Of a stretch of 34,030 bases of DNA, positions 28,108 through 34,030 are shown piece after piece; the stretch's first letter is position 1, and each line of letters starts with the position of its first letter. The DNA is from Lewinellaceae bacterium. Its GTDB lineage: Bacteria; Bacteroidota; Bacteroidia; Chitinophagales; Saprospiraceae. The notes beneath the pieces are model-generated. The model ran no database searches and had not been told where the DNA came from. It saw nothing but the letters and a program-made list of their open reading frames with translations. Where the stretch lies: contig JAHEJC010000017.1 in the NCBI GenBank assembly GCA_024639065.1, positions 1 through 34,030 of the forward strand. The letters are read 5' to 3'. The translations under genes were made by a program, and so were the position numbers.

Positions 28108-29193
28108 ATGAATGAAAAATTAATTTACGGAATTCAACAAATTGGTGTCGGGGTGGAAAATGCAGATGAAGCATTCGAATGGTATGGAACTCGTCTTGGT
28201 GCAGATGTTTCGGTATTTGACGATAAAAAGGAAGCGACCCATATGGCTCAGTATATGGGAGGAAAATCCCATCGGAAAAGAGCAATTCTTGCCATGAATA
28301 TGCAAGGCGGCAGTGGGTATGAAATTTGGCAATATTTGGATCGTATCCCTAAAAAATTAGATGATCCTATGGCTTTAGGGGATACAGGAATTAATATAAC
28401 AATTGTTAAATCCAACGATATTCAAAAAAGCTTTGATCGGCTCAAGGAATTAGGTGTACAAGTGCTATCAGGAATTTCAACAGAACTGGATGGCAAGAAA
28501 TGTTTTCATATTATGGATCCGTATGAGAATATTTTGAGAGTAAAAGAATTTGACTCCTGGTATGCTGACCGAGGTGAAGACATTGGCGGTATTTTTGGTT
28601 GCGTTTTAGGCGTATCTAATATCGATGAATCCAGGAGACTTTATACGGATATTTTAGGATACGATGAAGTCATATATGATCATACCGGGACTTTCGATGA
28701 CTTGGATGGTTTACCGAATGGTAATTCCAGATTCAGGCGAATTCTTCTGGGGCATAATGAAAAACGTACCGGAGGTTTCAGCAATTTGTTAGGTGAAAGT
28801 CAGCTTGAACTTATTCAAAGCTTAGACTCAGAACCTAAAAAGCTATTTGAAAATCGTTTTTGGGGCGATATTGGATTTATACATTTGTGTTTTGACATTC
28901 GCAACATGAAGGCATTAGTAGAAGAATGCAAAAAGAAAGGCTTCCCGTTTAAAGTACTCAGTGAAGAATCATTTGATATGGGGGATGCGAATGGACATTG
29001 GGGGTATTTGGAGGATTCTGATGGCACCTTAATTGAATTTGTAGAGACGCATAAAGTACCATTAGTAAAGAAGATAAATTGGAACATAAATTTGAGAAAT
29101 CGGGATCCAAGAAAACCATTACCCAATTGGCTGGTAAAAGCCTTGTCACTAAATCGAGTAAAATTCAAACCAGCTCAACGCAATGGGGTGTAA
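28108..29193 (+). CDS. Two-domain VOC superfamily (glyoxalase/dioxygenase fold) protein
   Basis: The 361 aa product has two VOC modules, about residues 1-150 (IYGIQQIGVGVENADEAFEWYGTRLG to ENILRVKEF) and 165-315 (GCVLGVSNIDESRRLYTDILGY to GTLIEFVETHK), plus a basic tail. The arrangement resembles 4-hydroxyphenylpyruvate dioxygenase and extradiol dioxygenases, but the sequence is not a recognisable HPPD. By fold position, the second module keeps an Glu (LELIQSL), a His (GFIHLCFDI) and an Glu (LIEFVE) that could bind a metal. The first module keeps only a Glu (YEIWQY), with the other ligand positions replaced. It may therefore have a single metal site in the second module. The reaction is unknown; there is no informative neighbour. 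Confidence 0.85.
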   Translation: MNEKLIYGIQQIGVGVENADEAFEWYGTRLGADVSVFDDKKEATHMAQYMGGKSHRKRAILAMNMQGGSGYEIWQYLDRIPKKLDDPMALGDTGINITIVKSNDIQKSFDRLKELGVQVLSGISTELDGKKCFHIMDPYENILRVKEFDSWYADRGEDIGGIFGCVLGVSNIDESRRLYTDILGYDEVIYDHTGTFDDLDGLPNGNSRFRRILLGHNEKRTGGFSNLLGESQLELIQSLDSEPKKLFENRFWGDIGFIHLCFDIRNMKALVEECKKKGFPFKVLSEESFDMGDANGHWGYLEDSDGTLIEFVETHKVPLVKKINWNINLRNRDPRKPLPNWLVKALSLNRVKFKPAQRNGV

Positions 29194-29226
29194 CAATCAT
29201 ATCGCATAAATTAAAAGGTACAATGA

Positions 29227-29436
29227 TTAATCAAGTTGTTTCCAATCAGTTCTGCTTAAATAAGCAATAGCTACCCCAAAAATCATCATCATAATTCTGA
29301 TCACAAAACCAGCTAATCGACTACCGCTATCCAACCAGGTCATAAACTGGAATTGCATACCGATCATACTCAGGATTAAAGACAAAAATCCCAGAACAAA
29401 AAGTAGAAAGCCTACTACTAAAAAAATATTCTTCAT
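29227..29436 (-). CDS. Small two-helix membrane protein
   Basis: A 69 aa product with two hydrophobic helices, about residues 4-26 (IFLVVGFLLFVLGFLSLILSM) and 42-60 (AGFVIRIMMMIFGVAIAYL), joined by a short polar loop (FMTWLDSG), and a polar C-terminus (SRTDWKQLD). The pattern of hydrophobic runs broken by few charges is typical of a real small membrane protein. Start and stop are clean. Function unknown; it is transcribed towards the convergent VOC gene. Confidence 0.72.
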   Translation of the reverse strand: MKNIFLVVGFLLFVLGFLSLILSMIGMQFQFMTWLDSGSRLAGFVIRIMMMIFGVAIAYLSRTDWKQLD

Positions 29437-29574
29437 AAATCACCTAAAGATATATATTTAGAATAACACTAGTTTACAAATTGAGTTTACCAATAAGAAG
29501 TATCCATCTACCAAAGGAAATTTGTTTTTTAAGTTTTTCGTCTATTTTAAAATTATAAGATTTTACGTTATTTA
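29437..29574. other. Gene-free part of a 430-bp gap
   Basis: AT-rich sequence between the small membrane protein start and the remnant. I see no promoter match and no convincing coding frame; one 37-codon stop-free frame on the - strand shows no recognisable motif. Confidence 0.4.
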
Positions 29575-29700
29575 TCAGTCAAAAATATAATAATCTCTTG
29601 GTGTAATGAATGAAGAGAAATCAAACCACCAGTCTTGATCTCCGGATTGTTCACGAATCTGACCATCGTTCCAACTAACGGAAGCACTGCTAAAAGACGG
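29575..29700 (-). pseudogene. Remnant resembling the Ig-like domain of a GH9-type cellulase
   Basis: Between two in-frame stops on the - strand (TGA at 29701-29703 and 29575-29577) lie 41 codons that read like protein: SASVSWNDGQIREQ, SGDQDWWFDFSSF, then TPRDYYIFD. The W-x-D-F-S-S-F-x-T-P-x-x-Y-Y motif is what I associate with the Ig-like domain in front of GH9 cellulase catalytic domains. There is no start codon and no continuation in frame, and the rest of the gene is absent. I interpret it as the surviving piece of a degraded or deleted enzyme gene. The family assignment rests on the motif alone. Confidence 0.45.
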
Positions 29701-29796
29701 TCATGTGGTCAGAACTTATTCTAATTACCAGTGTGTTGCCAGGATTCTAGTTATTTGGAGATTAGTTTGTGAGCTGCTTACCTATTATACCAAAAA

Positions 29797-29832
29797 ATAA
29801 AAAAAGCGATCGTTCATAATTGAAAGATCGCT
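29797..29832 (-). terminator. Intrinsic terminator of the DUF2911 gene
   Basis: On the - strand, arms AGCGATC (29832-29826) and GATCGCT (29811-29805) enclose a 14-nt loop, then a TTTTTATTTTTT tract. It lies about 38 nt after the DUF2911 stop. Confidence 0.82.
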
Positions 29833-29869
29833 CTGTTTAGTTGACTTTTAACATCAAATAATTCCTGAA

Positions 29870-30394
29870 TTATTTTACTTCAAGTTTTACACCCGCCCAA
29901 ACATTATCCCACAGGAACTCAATCATTGCTGAGTTATCTCGCAAATGACCAATGCTGATAAGAAAAGATTCGATCTGCATGGACATCTCTTGCGAGTTTA
30001 CTGTCACAGCTGCGGTAGGTGTTGCATCCCTATAAGTGGTCCATCGACCTTGATCATAAGGATAAAAGTTTACTACCCAAGAATCTGCTGAAGGCACTGT
30101 TGTAATCGCATAGGAACCAGCAGCTAATGATTTTCCTTCCACCTTCACGTCATCACTGAAGGTGATTTTCGTTGCGTTGTTGGCGCCAGTTCTCCACATT
30201 TCACCATAAGGCACCAGGCCACCTTCTCCAAAAATAGTCCGGTCTTTTTTACCCGGTCTTGAGTATTCAATGGTGACATCCGTTAAACCTACTTTTTGTT
30301 CAAACTTAGCTGATGGACTAGGAGCAGGTTTGTCTTGTGCTTGTGCAAAAGTTACTAATAATCCGAAAAATAAAATAGTCAATACTTGTTTCAT
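29870..30394 (-). CDS. Exported DUF2911 domain protein
   Basis: The 174 aa product has a signal peptide (KQVLTILFFGLLVTFAQAQ) and a DUF2911 domain from about residue 30. Diagnostic segments are the early EYSRPGKKDRTIFG, VPYGEMWRTGANNATKI, AAGSYAITTVP and NFYPYDQGRW. The family is beta-rich, secreted and widespread in Bacteroidota; its biochemical role is unknown. The stop of the DNA glycosylase gene is 49 nt upstream, with no terminator visible between, so the two may share a transcript. Confidence 0.92.
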   Translation of the reverse strand: MKQVLTILFFGLLVTFAQAQDKPAPSPSAKFEQKVGLTDVTIEYSRPGKKDRTIFGEGGLVPYGEMWRTGANNATKITFSDDVKVEGKSLAAGSYAITTVPSADSWVVNFYPYDQGRWTTYRDATPTAAVTVNSQEMSMQIESFLISIGHLRDNSAMIEFLWDNVWAGVKLEVK

Positions 30395-30443
30395 AGTCTT
30401 TTATTGATGAATTAAAAAAAGTATAACCCTATTTTAAACTGAT

Positions 30444-31139
30444 TTATTGTTTTGACCATGACTTAATGAGGTGTTTCATACCTTCTCTTTTTGTTAATGC
30501 AGATAAACTATTCTTTTTGATAAACGCATGAACCGAATCAGGGTTTGTTTTTGAATATTGACGCAACGCCCAGCCACATGCTTTTTGAATAAAAAATTCC
30601 TTGGAGTCGGCTTTCATTAATATAAACTCATATAGCAATTTTTCATCGGTATCATTTCGATAAGATAATTGGAAAATAATGGCCACTCGATTGAGCCAAA
30701 TGTTGTCAGCATGAATCCATTTAATAACCGTAGGTACTTTTTTGTCCGGAAATCTTTTAAAATGCAGACCGGTAAGTTTGGACAAGTAATCGACGGAATC
30801 CCACCAGGATTGATGAGTAATCATCCACTCAAGTTGGATTGTATATTCAGCAGAAACTTGTTTGATCATTTTTTCATTCAGCAAAATTGCTAAGTGATGC
30901 AATTCTCGGTGTGGATTTTGAAAGCATAATTGTGTTACATCAAATAGATTGTCTAATGATAGATATCCAAAATCTACTTTTACCTTCCGGGCTAATTTTT
31001 TAATTTCTGGGTGTGTAACTCCAAAAAAGGTAAATTGGTTACGCATATATTTTGCTTGCGTTTTTGCTCTTTCTGAATTTGCAAGAGCAGCCATTTCATA
31101 GATCAGATTGTCTACATACTCCTTCGAATTTGACAGCAT
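30444..31139 (-). CDS. AlkD-like DNA alkylation repair protein
   Basis: The 231 aa product belongs to the HEAT-like repeat DNA glycosylase family (AlkC/AlkD), which removes positively charged alkylated bases such as N3- and N7-alkylpurines. Typical segments are KYMRNQFTFFGVTHPEIKKLARK near residue 26, the WWDSVDYLSKL motif near 112 (tryptophans and Asp that line the DNA pocket), and the C-terminal FFIQKACGWALRQYSKTNP near 181. Length matches AlkD. It is transcribed divergently from the ArsR-type gene. Confidence 0.93.
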   Translation of the reverse strand: MLSNSKEYVDNLIYEMAALANSERAKTQAKYMRNQFTFFGVTHPEIKKLARKVKVDFGYLSLDNLFDVTQLCFQNPHRELHHLAILLNEKMIKQVSAEYTIQLEWMITHQSWWDSVDYLSKLTGLHFKRFPDKKVPTVIKWIHADNIWLNRVAIIFQLSYRNDTDEKLLYEFILMKADSKEFFIQKACGWALRQYSKTNPDSVHAFIKKNSLSALTKREGMKHLIKSWSKQ

Positions 31140-31288
31140 TTATAAAGATATTCAAAAGGTTTTGTAAAGATCCGGATAATATAGGTTTATTTATTGAGTA
31201 GAATAAAACTAAAGTGTTTTAGATTATTTTGTAATAATATTTCATGACTTGGCCTATATAATGGTAATAATATTTTAAATTTAAGGGA

Positions 31289-31317
31289 TATATCGTATTT
31301 TTAAAAAGTACGATATA
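31289..31317 (+). promoter_or_regulatory. Perfect 9-bp inverted repeat, probable operator of the ArsR-type gene
   Basis: Arms TATATCGTA (31289-31297) and TACGATATA (31309-31317) are exact reverse complements with an 11-bp AT spacer. The right arm ends 17 bp before the ATG at 31335. Size and position suit a dimeric winged-helix repressor acting on its own gene. It lacks a T run, so it is not an obvious terminator. Confidence 0.6.
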
Positions 31318-31334
31318 CTTAGATTTAATTGAAT

Positions 31335-31718
31335 ATGGCATTCTCCAAAGCATATAGATTTACACCCGAAGAATATCACTTTTCCCTAATGTGTAAGGCC
31401 CTCGCTCACCCTGCCCGTCTAAAGCTCCTAAGTAATATCGCAAAGCATGAAATTGCAGACTTTAAACAAGCCTCCAACGGCATTCCCTTAACCCTTCCGA
31501 CAATTTTTCAACATATAAAAGTCTTGAGAGAAATGAACGTGATAATTTGTACGGATGTCCGTCCTAATGTACTCTACGAGATAAATTATGATTTACCCAA
31601 TACAACCATCGGGCTAATTCAACTAGCGATGACCCATGACCTTAAATATGATGTTAAGTTTAAAGATGAGATTAGTAAAATAAATAGAAAGCCAGGCCTC
31701 AGCCAGAAAAACCCCTAG
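31335..31718 (+). CDS. ArsR-type winged-helix transcriptional regulator
   Basis: The 127 aa product carries an ArsR-like helix-turn-helix: KALAHPARLKLLSNI, then a recognition region TLPTIFQHIKVLREMNVI, and a wing (DVRPNVLYEINYD). The sequence between the first helices (KHEIADFKQASNGIP) lacks the ELCVC metal-binding cysteines, so metal sensing of the classical ArsR type is not expected. I chose the ATG at 31335 rather than the TTG at 31329 because it gives MAFSKAYRFTPEE and a clean N-terminus. The inverted repeat just upstream probably is its operator. The target beyond itself is unknown; the methyltransferase gene 40 nt downstream may be cotranscribed. Confidence 0.85.
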   Translation: MAFSKAYRFTPEEYHFSLMCKALAHPARLKLLSNIAKHEIADFKQASNGIPLTLPTIFQHIKVLREMNVIICTDVRPNVLYEINYDLPNTTIGLIQLAMTHDLKYDVKFKDEISKINRKPGLSQKNP

Positions 31719-31758
31719 TTGCTGGACTCCCATAGTATGAATGCGTTTTTAAATTGAT

Positions 31759-32526
31759 ATGTTAATCACCTCAATACATAATCCAAAAATCAAAACTTTA
31801 ATAAAGTTATACCGAAAGTCCAGCTATCGGAATCAAACCCAATCGTTTGTAGTAGAAGGGGCGAAAGAAATCGCGTTTGCTTTAGAAAGTGATTTTATTT
31901 GTAATGAAATTTTTATAAAGGAAGGTGGTCCTATAGTACCTGAGTGGGAAGAAAAGGGATTAGAGGTTATTCAAATTGCAGAGCCAACTTATAAAAAGGT
32001 CGCTTACCGGTACAAGACTGAAGAAAGTATTGGTGTTTTTAAAATGAAAGCTTATGCATTAGAAAAGCTTGAACTAAAAACCGATCAAGTAATTATCATT
32101 TTAGATCAAATAGAGAAGCCAGGAAATATAGGGGCTATATTAAGAACATGTGATGCGCTGGGAGTCAAAGGAATGATTTTATGTGATGGCGGTGACTTGT
32201 ATAATCCAAATACGATCAGATCCAGTGTAGGTTGTGTGTTCCATGTACCAGTCTATCAGGCTAGCTTCAATGAGCTGTTGAAATGGCTGACAAAAAATCA
32301 AGTCCATACTTACGTTAGCCACCTGAAGGCAGATACTTATTTTGATCAAGTTAAATATCAATTTCCTGCGGCTATCGTGGTAGGGAATGAGTCAAATGGA
32401 GTTAGACCGGATTGGAAAAACCATGGACATCAATTAGTGAAGATTCCTATGAAAGGAATCAATGATTCTTTAAATGTATCGGTAGCCGCTGCCTTGTTAT
32501 TGAATCAAATGATCAGTACTCACTGA
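31759..32526 (+). CDS. TrmH/SpoU-family RNA 2'-O-methyltransferase
   Basis: This SPOUT (trefoil knot) methyltransferase transfers a methyl group from SAM to a ribose 2'-OH of rRNA or tRNA. The 255 aa product has an N-terminal RNA-binding L30e-like domain (SIHNPKIKTLIKLYRKSSYR, then FVVEGAKEI) and the three SpoU motifs: KPGNIGAILRTCDALGV near residue 118, VVGNESNGV near 210, and IPMKGINDSLNVSVAAALLL near 230. The general layout is that of RlmB/TsnR-like 23S rRNA enzymes; the exact target site cannot be told. It follows the ArsR-type gene by 40 nt. Confidence 0.93.
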   Translation: MLITSIHNPKIKTLIKLYRKSSYRNQTQSFVVEGAKEIAFALESDFICNEIFIKEGGPIVPEWEEKGLEVIQIAEPTYKKVAYRYKTEESIGVFKMKAYALEKLELKTDQVIIILDQIEKPGNIGAILRTCDALGVKGMILCDGGDLYNPNTIRSSVGCVFHVPVYQASFNELLKWLTKNQVHTYVSHLKADTYFDQVKYQFPAAIVVGNESNGVRPDWKNHGHQLVKIPMKGINDSLNVSVAAALLLNQMISTH

Positions 32527-32988
32527 CATCATTCCAGCTGTAATGAATGCGATAAATCTCCTTTACTAAAAAAGAGAAGAAGCAAAATACGATTAGGATC
32601 ACTCTTGATTATGGGACCACCTCTTGGGCTAATATACAGATGGCTTGCTAAATAATAATCTTATACATTTAAGCTGTAGAATCAACGATTAATTAAGGAT
32701 GGATTTATTGGATCAATCAACGATATGTGTTTGAAATAACAGATTCTCACCTTGAGCACTATAGGGAAGGAATAGAACATCCTATCCATAGCTTGAAATA
32801 GACTTCAGATAGGCAAAGATTTAAACCTACTTATAAAAGTCCAATATTATTATAATTCTTTTGTCAATAATTCAACTTAAAGTCAAAAATATATGTTAAA
32901 GTTGTAGCGGTTGGATGTCAGCATCCGTCTTAAGACCGTTATTAAGTTACAGCAAAAATGAATAGACGTGTTATTGTTAAAGTATCCC
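32527..32988. other. 462-bp gap without a recognisable gene
   Basis: No convincing coding frame on either strand. The one structural item is a small nested hairpin at 32908-32938, with inner arms GGATG and CATCC around TCAG and outer CGGT/ACCG, about 50 nt before the next ATG. It has no T run. No consensus promoter is evident. Confidence 0.4.
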
Positions 32989-33186
32989 ATGGAAAACAGT
33001 GACATTGAATTATGGAAAGAGACCCTCCATAATTTAGTTGTCACACATGCGACCGAACAAAATAAAAAATTAAAAGAACCTGTCCTTATTGAAGGACGGC
33101 GTCATGTTACCGGCACAGAAGCGATTAACGCTTACCTCGAAGATCTTAAAGATGAGGTCAAAAGTTGGTGGTACTGCGCTTGCTAA
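32989..33186 (+). CDS. Small protein ending in CAC, possibly thioredoxin-fold-related
   Basis: The ATG at 32989 gives a 65 aa product starting MENSDIELWKETLHNL; a GTG at 32968 would add seven hydrophobic residues. The middle (PVLIEGRRHVTGTEAINAYLEDL) recalls the second half of a glutaredoxin or thioredoxin fold, where a strand-strand-helix with V-x-G-x-x-A-I is typical, but the catalytic CxxC half is missing. The C-terminus is KSWWYCAC, so the only cysteines form a terminal CxC that could bind metal or take part in thiol chemistry. I do not recognise a family; composition and codon pattern favour a real gene. Confidence 0.6.
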   Translation: MENSDIELWKETLHNLVVTHATEQNKKLKEPVLIEGRRHVTGTEAINAYLEDLKDEVKSWWYCAC

Positions 33187-33259
33187 TAAGGCACTCTAAT
33201 AATTAACTATTTTCTTCGCCCAAATTAGTCTTTAGAAAGAATGACCTTTTTTCTATAGA

Positions 33260-33820
33260 TTATTCTATTATTATATCAAAATTAGCCAATAAGCCTTCCA
33301 GGCCTGATGATGAAAAGCGAGTCTTTCGCATTTTATTCCTATTTGGATTTATCGAATAATTAATGGCACCTCTAAAATCTGCTTCCTCTAAAATAGAGTT
33401 TTCAAAAATTGCGCGTTCTAGATTGCATTGGTTAAAACTAGCTCCGGTGAGTATGGTAGCCGTAAAATCGGCTTCTACTAGGCTGCACTGGCTAAATACA
33501 GTGTTCTTCAAAGGAAGCCCATGAAAATTAACGTAGTCCAACTGACACCGCTCAAAATTTACGGCCAATAAAAAATCTTTTGAATGGTTGAAATTGATAC
33601 CAATCAATTTACAGCTATCAAATTTAACACCCTTCCAGGAAGTCAGATCAATCTTAGCCAATCCAAAATTGCAATTATCAAAAACACAATCGATAAAAGT
33701 AACTTGGGAAAGGTTCGATTCAAAAAAATTGCAATCGCTGAATTGACAATCTTCATATTCAGTATCAGGAAGTGTAGATCCGTTGAAATTTTGATGTTTG
33801 ATTTGTTTACTTTGTACCAT
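33260..33820 (-). CDS. Pentapeptide-repeat protein
   Basis: The 186 aa product is built from pentapeptide repeats (A/C/N-D/N-L/F-x-x), for example CQFSDCNFFESNLSQ, CNFGLAKIDL, ADFTATILTGASFNQCNLERAIF, forming a right-handed quadrilateral beta-helix. The centre positions are mainly Phe and Leu and there are many cysteines. The C-terminal segment (RFSSSGLEGLLANFDIIIE) is a likely dimerisation cap. Size and cap resemble the Qnr/MfpA-like group, whose known members mimic DNA and protect gyrase, but a role in quinolone protection cannot be claimed. It starts 4 nt after the stop of a membrane-protein gene, so both are in one operon. Confidence 0.92.
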   Translation of the reverse strand: MVQSKQIKHQNFNGSTLPDTEYEDCQFSDCNFFESNLSQVTFIDCVFDNCNFGLAKIDLTSWKGVKFDSCKLIGINFNHSKDFLLAVNFERCQLDYVNFHGLPLKNTVFSQCSLVEADFTATILTGASFNQCNLERAIFENSILEEADFRGAINYSINPNRNKMRKTRFSSSGLEGLLANFDIIIE

Positions 33821-33824
33821 TAGG

Positions 33825-34030
33825 TTAACTATTAATTTTTAACTCATTGGTTGACAGCGCTGTTTCAATAAATAATGATAAAATAGCTATTGACAATATA
33901 GTGGAGGTGAAGAAAAGATACTTATAGGGCATGATCATAAAACCGTAAAAGAAAATAAGACAAACTTTTAAGCTACAGAAGATGAACATTCTTTGGTTCA
34001 GATATTTTTTGAAACTGACAAATACGATCA
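33825..34030 (-). CDS. Membrane protein, C-terminal end (partial)
   Basis: An open frame enters from the right edge on the - strand and ends with TAA at 33825-33827, giving at least 67 residues. The visible part contains hydrophobic stretches (MFIFCSLKVCLIFFYGFMIM and YLFFTSTILSIAILSLFI) and ends TALSTNELKINS, so it looks like the last two membrane helices of a polytopic protein. No start codon is inside the window at the right place. The pentapeptide-repeat gene begins 4 nt after its stop. I cannot name the family. Confidence 0.6.
   Translation of the reverse strand, partial: IVFVSFKKYLNQRMFIFCSLKVCLIFFYGFMIMPYKYLFFTSTILSIAILSLFIETALSTNELKINS

Noticed and set aside
32908-32938. Nested hairpin resembling the repeat-array hairpin (GGATG TCAG CATCC)
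   Set aside because: The similarity to the array hairpin is limited to a few bases, the stem is only 5 bp and there is no T run, so I do not treat it as a fifth copy or a terminator.

Overview
The window looks like chromosomal DNA of a Bacteroidota bacterium, possibly from the Saprospirales/Saprospiraceae (weak inference). The evidence is a SusC/SusD pair, a PASTA-bearing division PBP followed by the murein/division genes, Bacteroidota-type promoters (TTG, 19-21 bp, TAnnTTTG), a DUF2911 protein, lipoproteins with Bacteroidota-style lipoboxes, and AT-rich DNA with almost no Shine-Dalgarno sequences.

Region 1 (2-9387, + strand) is the distal part of the division and cell wall (dcw) cluster: ftsI (C-terminal end only), murE, a tiny lipoprotein-like ORF, mraY, ftsW, murG, ftsQ, ftsA, ftsZ. 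The genes are nearly contiguous. murD (normally between mraY and ftsW) and murC (normally between murG and ftsQ) are both absent, with junctions of 15 and 6 nt. The cluster is followed by four direct copies of a 115-bp unit, each carrying a strong terminator-like hairpin (9432-9846), and then about 550 bp without genes.

Region 2 (10475-15892, + strand) is a three-gene outer-membrane uptake operon: a SusC-like TonB-dependent transporter, a SusD-like lipoprotein and a lipoprotein with a Calx-beta-like domain. It has a Bacteroidota promoter in front and a clear terminator behind. Nothing in the window shows the substrate.

Region 3 (16032-26270, - strand) holds clpB with its own terminator, and a compact gene string that reads leuA, leuC, leuD, leuB, truA, an unknown lipoprotein, an alpha/beta hydrolase and a secreted histidine phosphatase. 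The leucine genes supply the whole route from 2-ketoisovalerate to 2-ketoisocaproate apart from the final transamination. leuA and the divergent helical-repeat gene at 26358 have facing consensus promoters.

Region 4 (26358-34030, mixed strands) holds separate small units: the helical-repeat protein, a two-domain VOC protein, a small membrane protein, a remnant resembling a cellulase-associated Ig-like domain, a DUF2911 protein, an AlkD-like DNA glycosylase, an ArsR-type regulator with a perfect inverted repeat at its start, a TrmH/SpoU rRNA methyltransferase, a 65-residue protein ending in CAC, a pentapeptide-repeat protein, and the C-terminal end of a membrane protein that runs off the right edge.

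I see no phage, transposase, CRISPR array, tRNA or rRNA. The least explained parts are the 115-bp hairpin array, the loss of murC and murD from an otherwise intact cluster, the small ORF between murE and mraY, and the enzyme remnant at 29575-29700.
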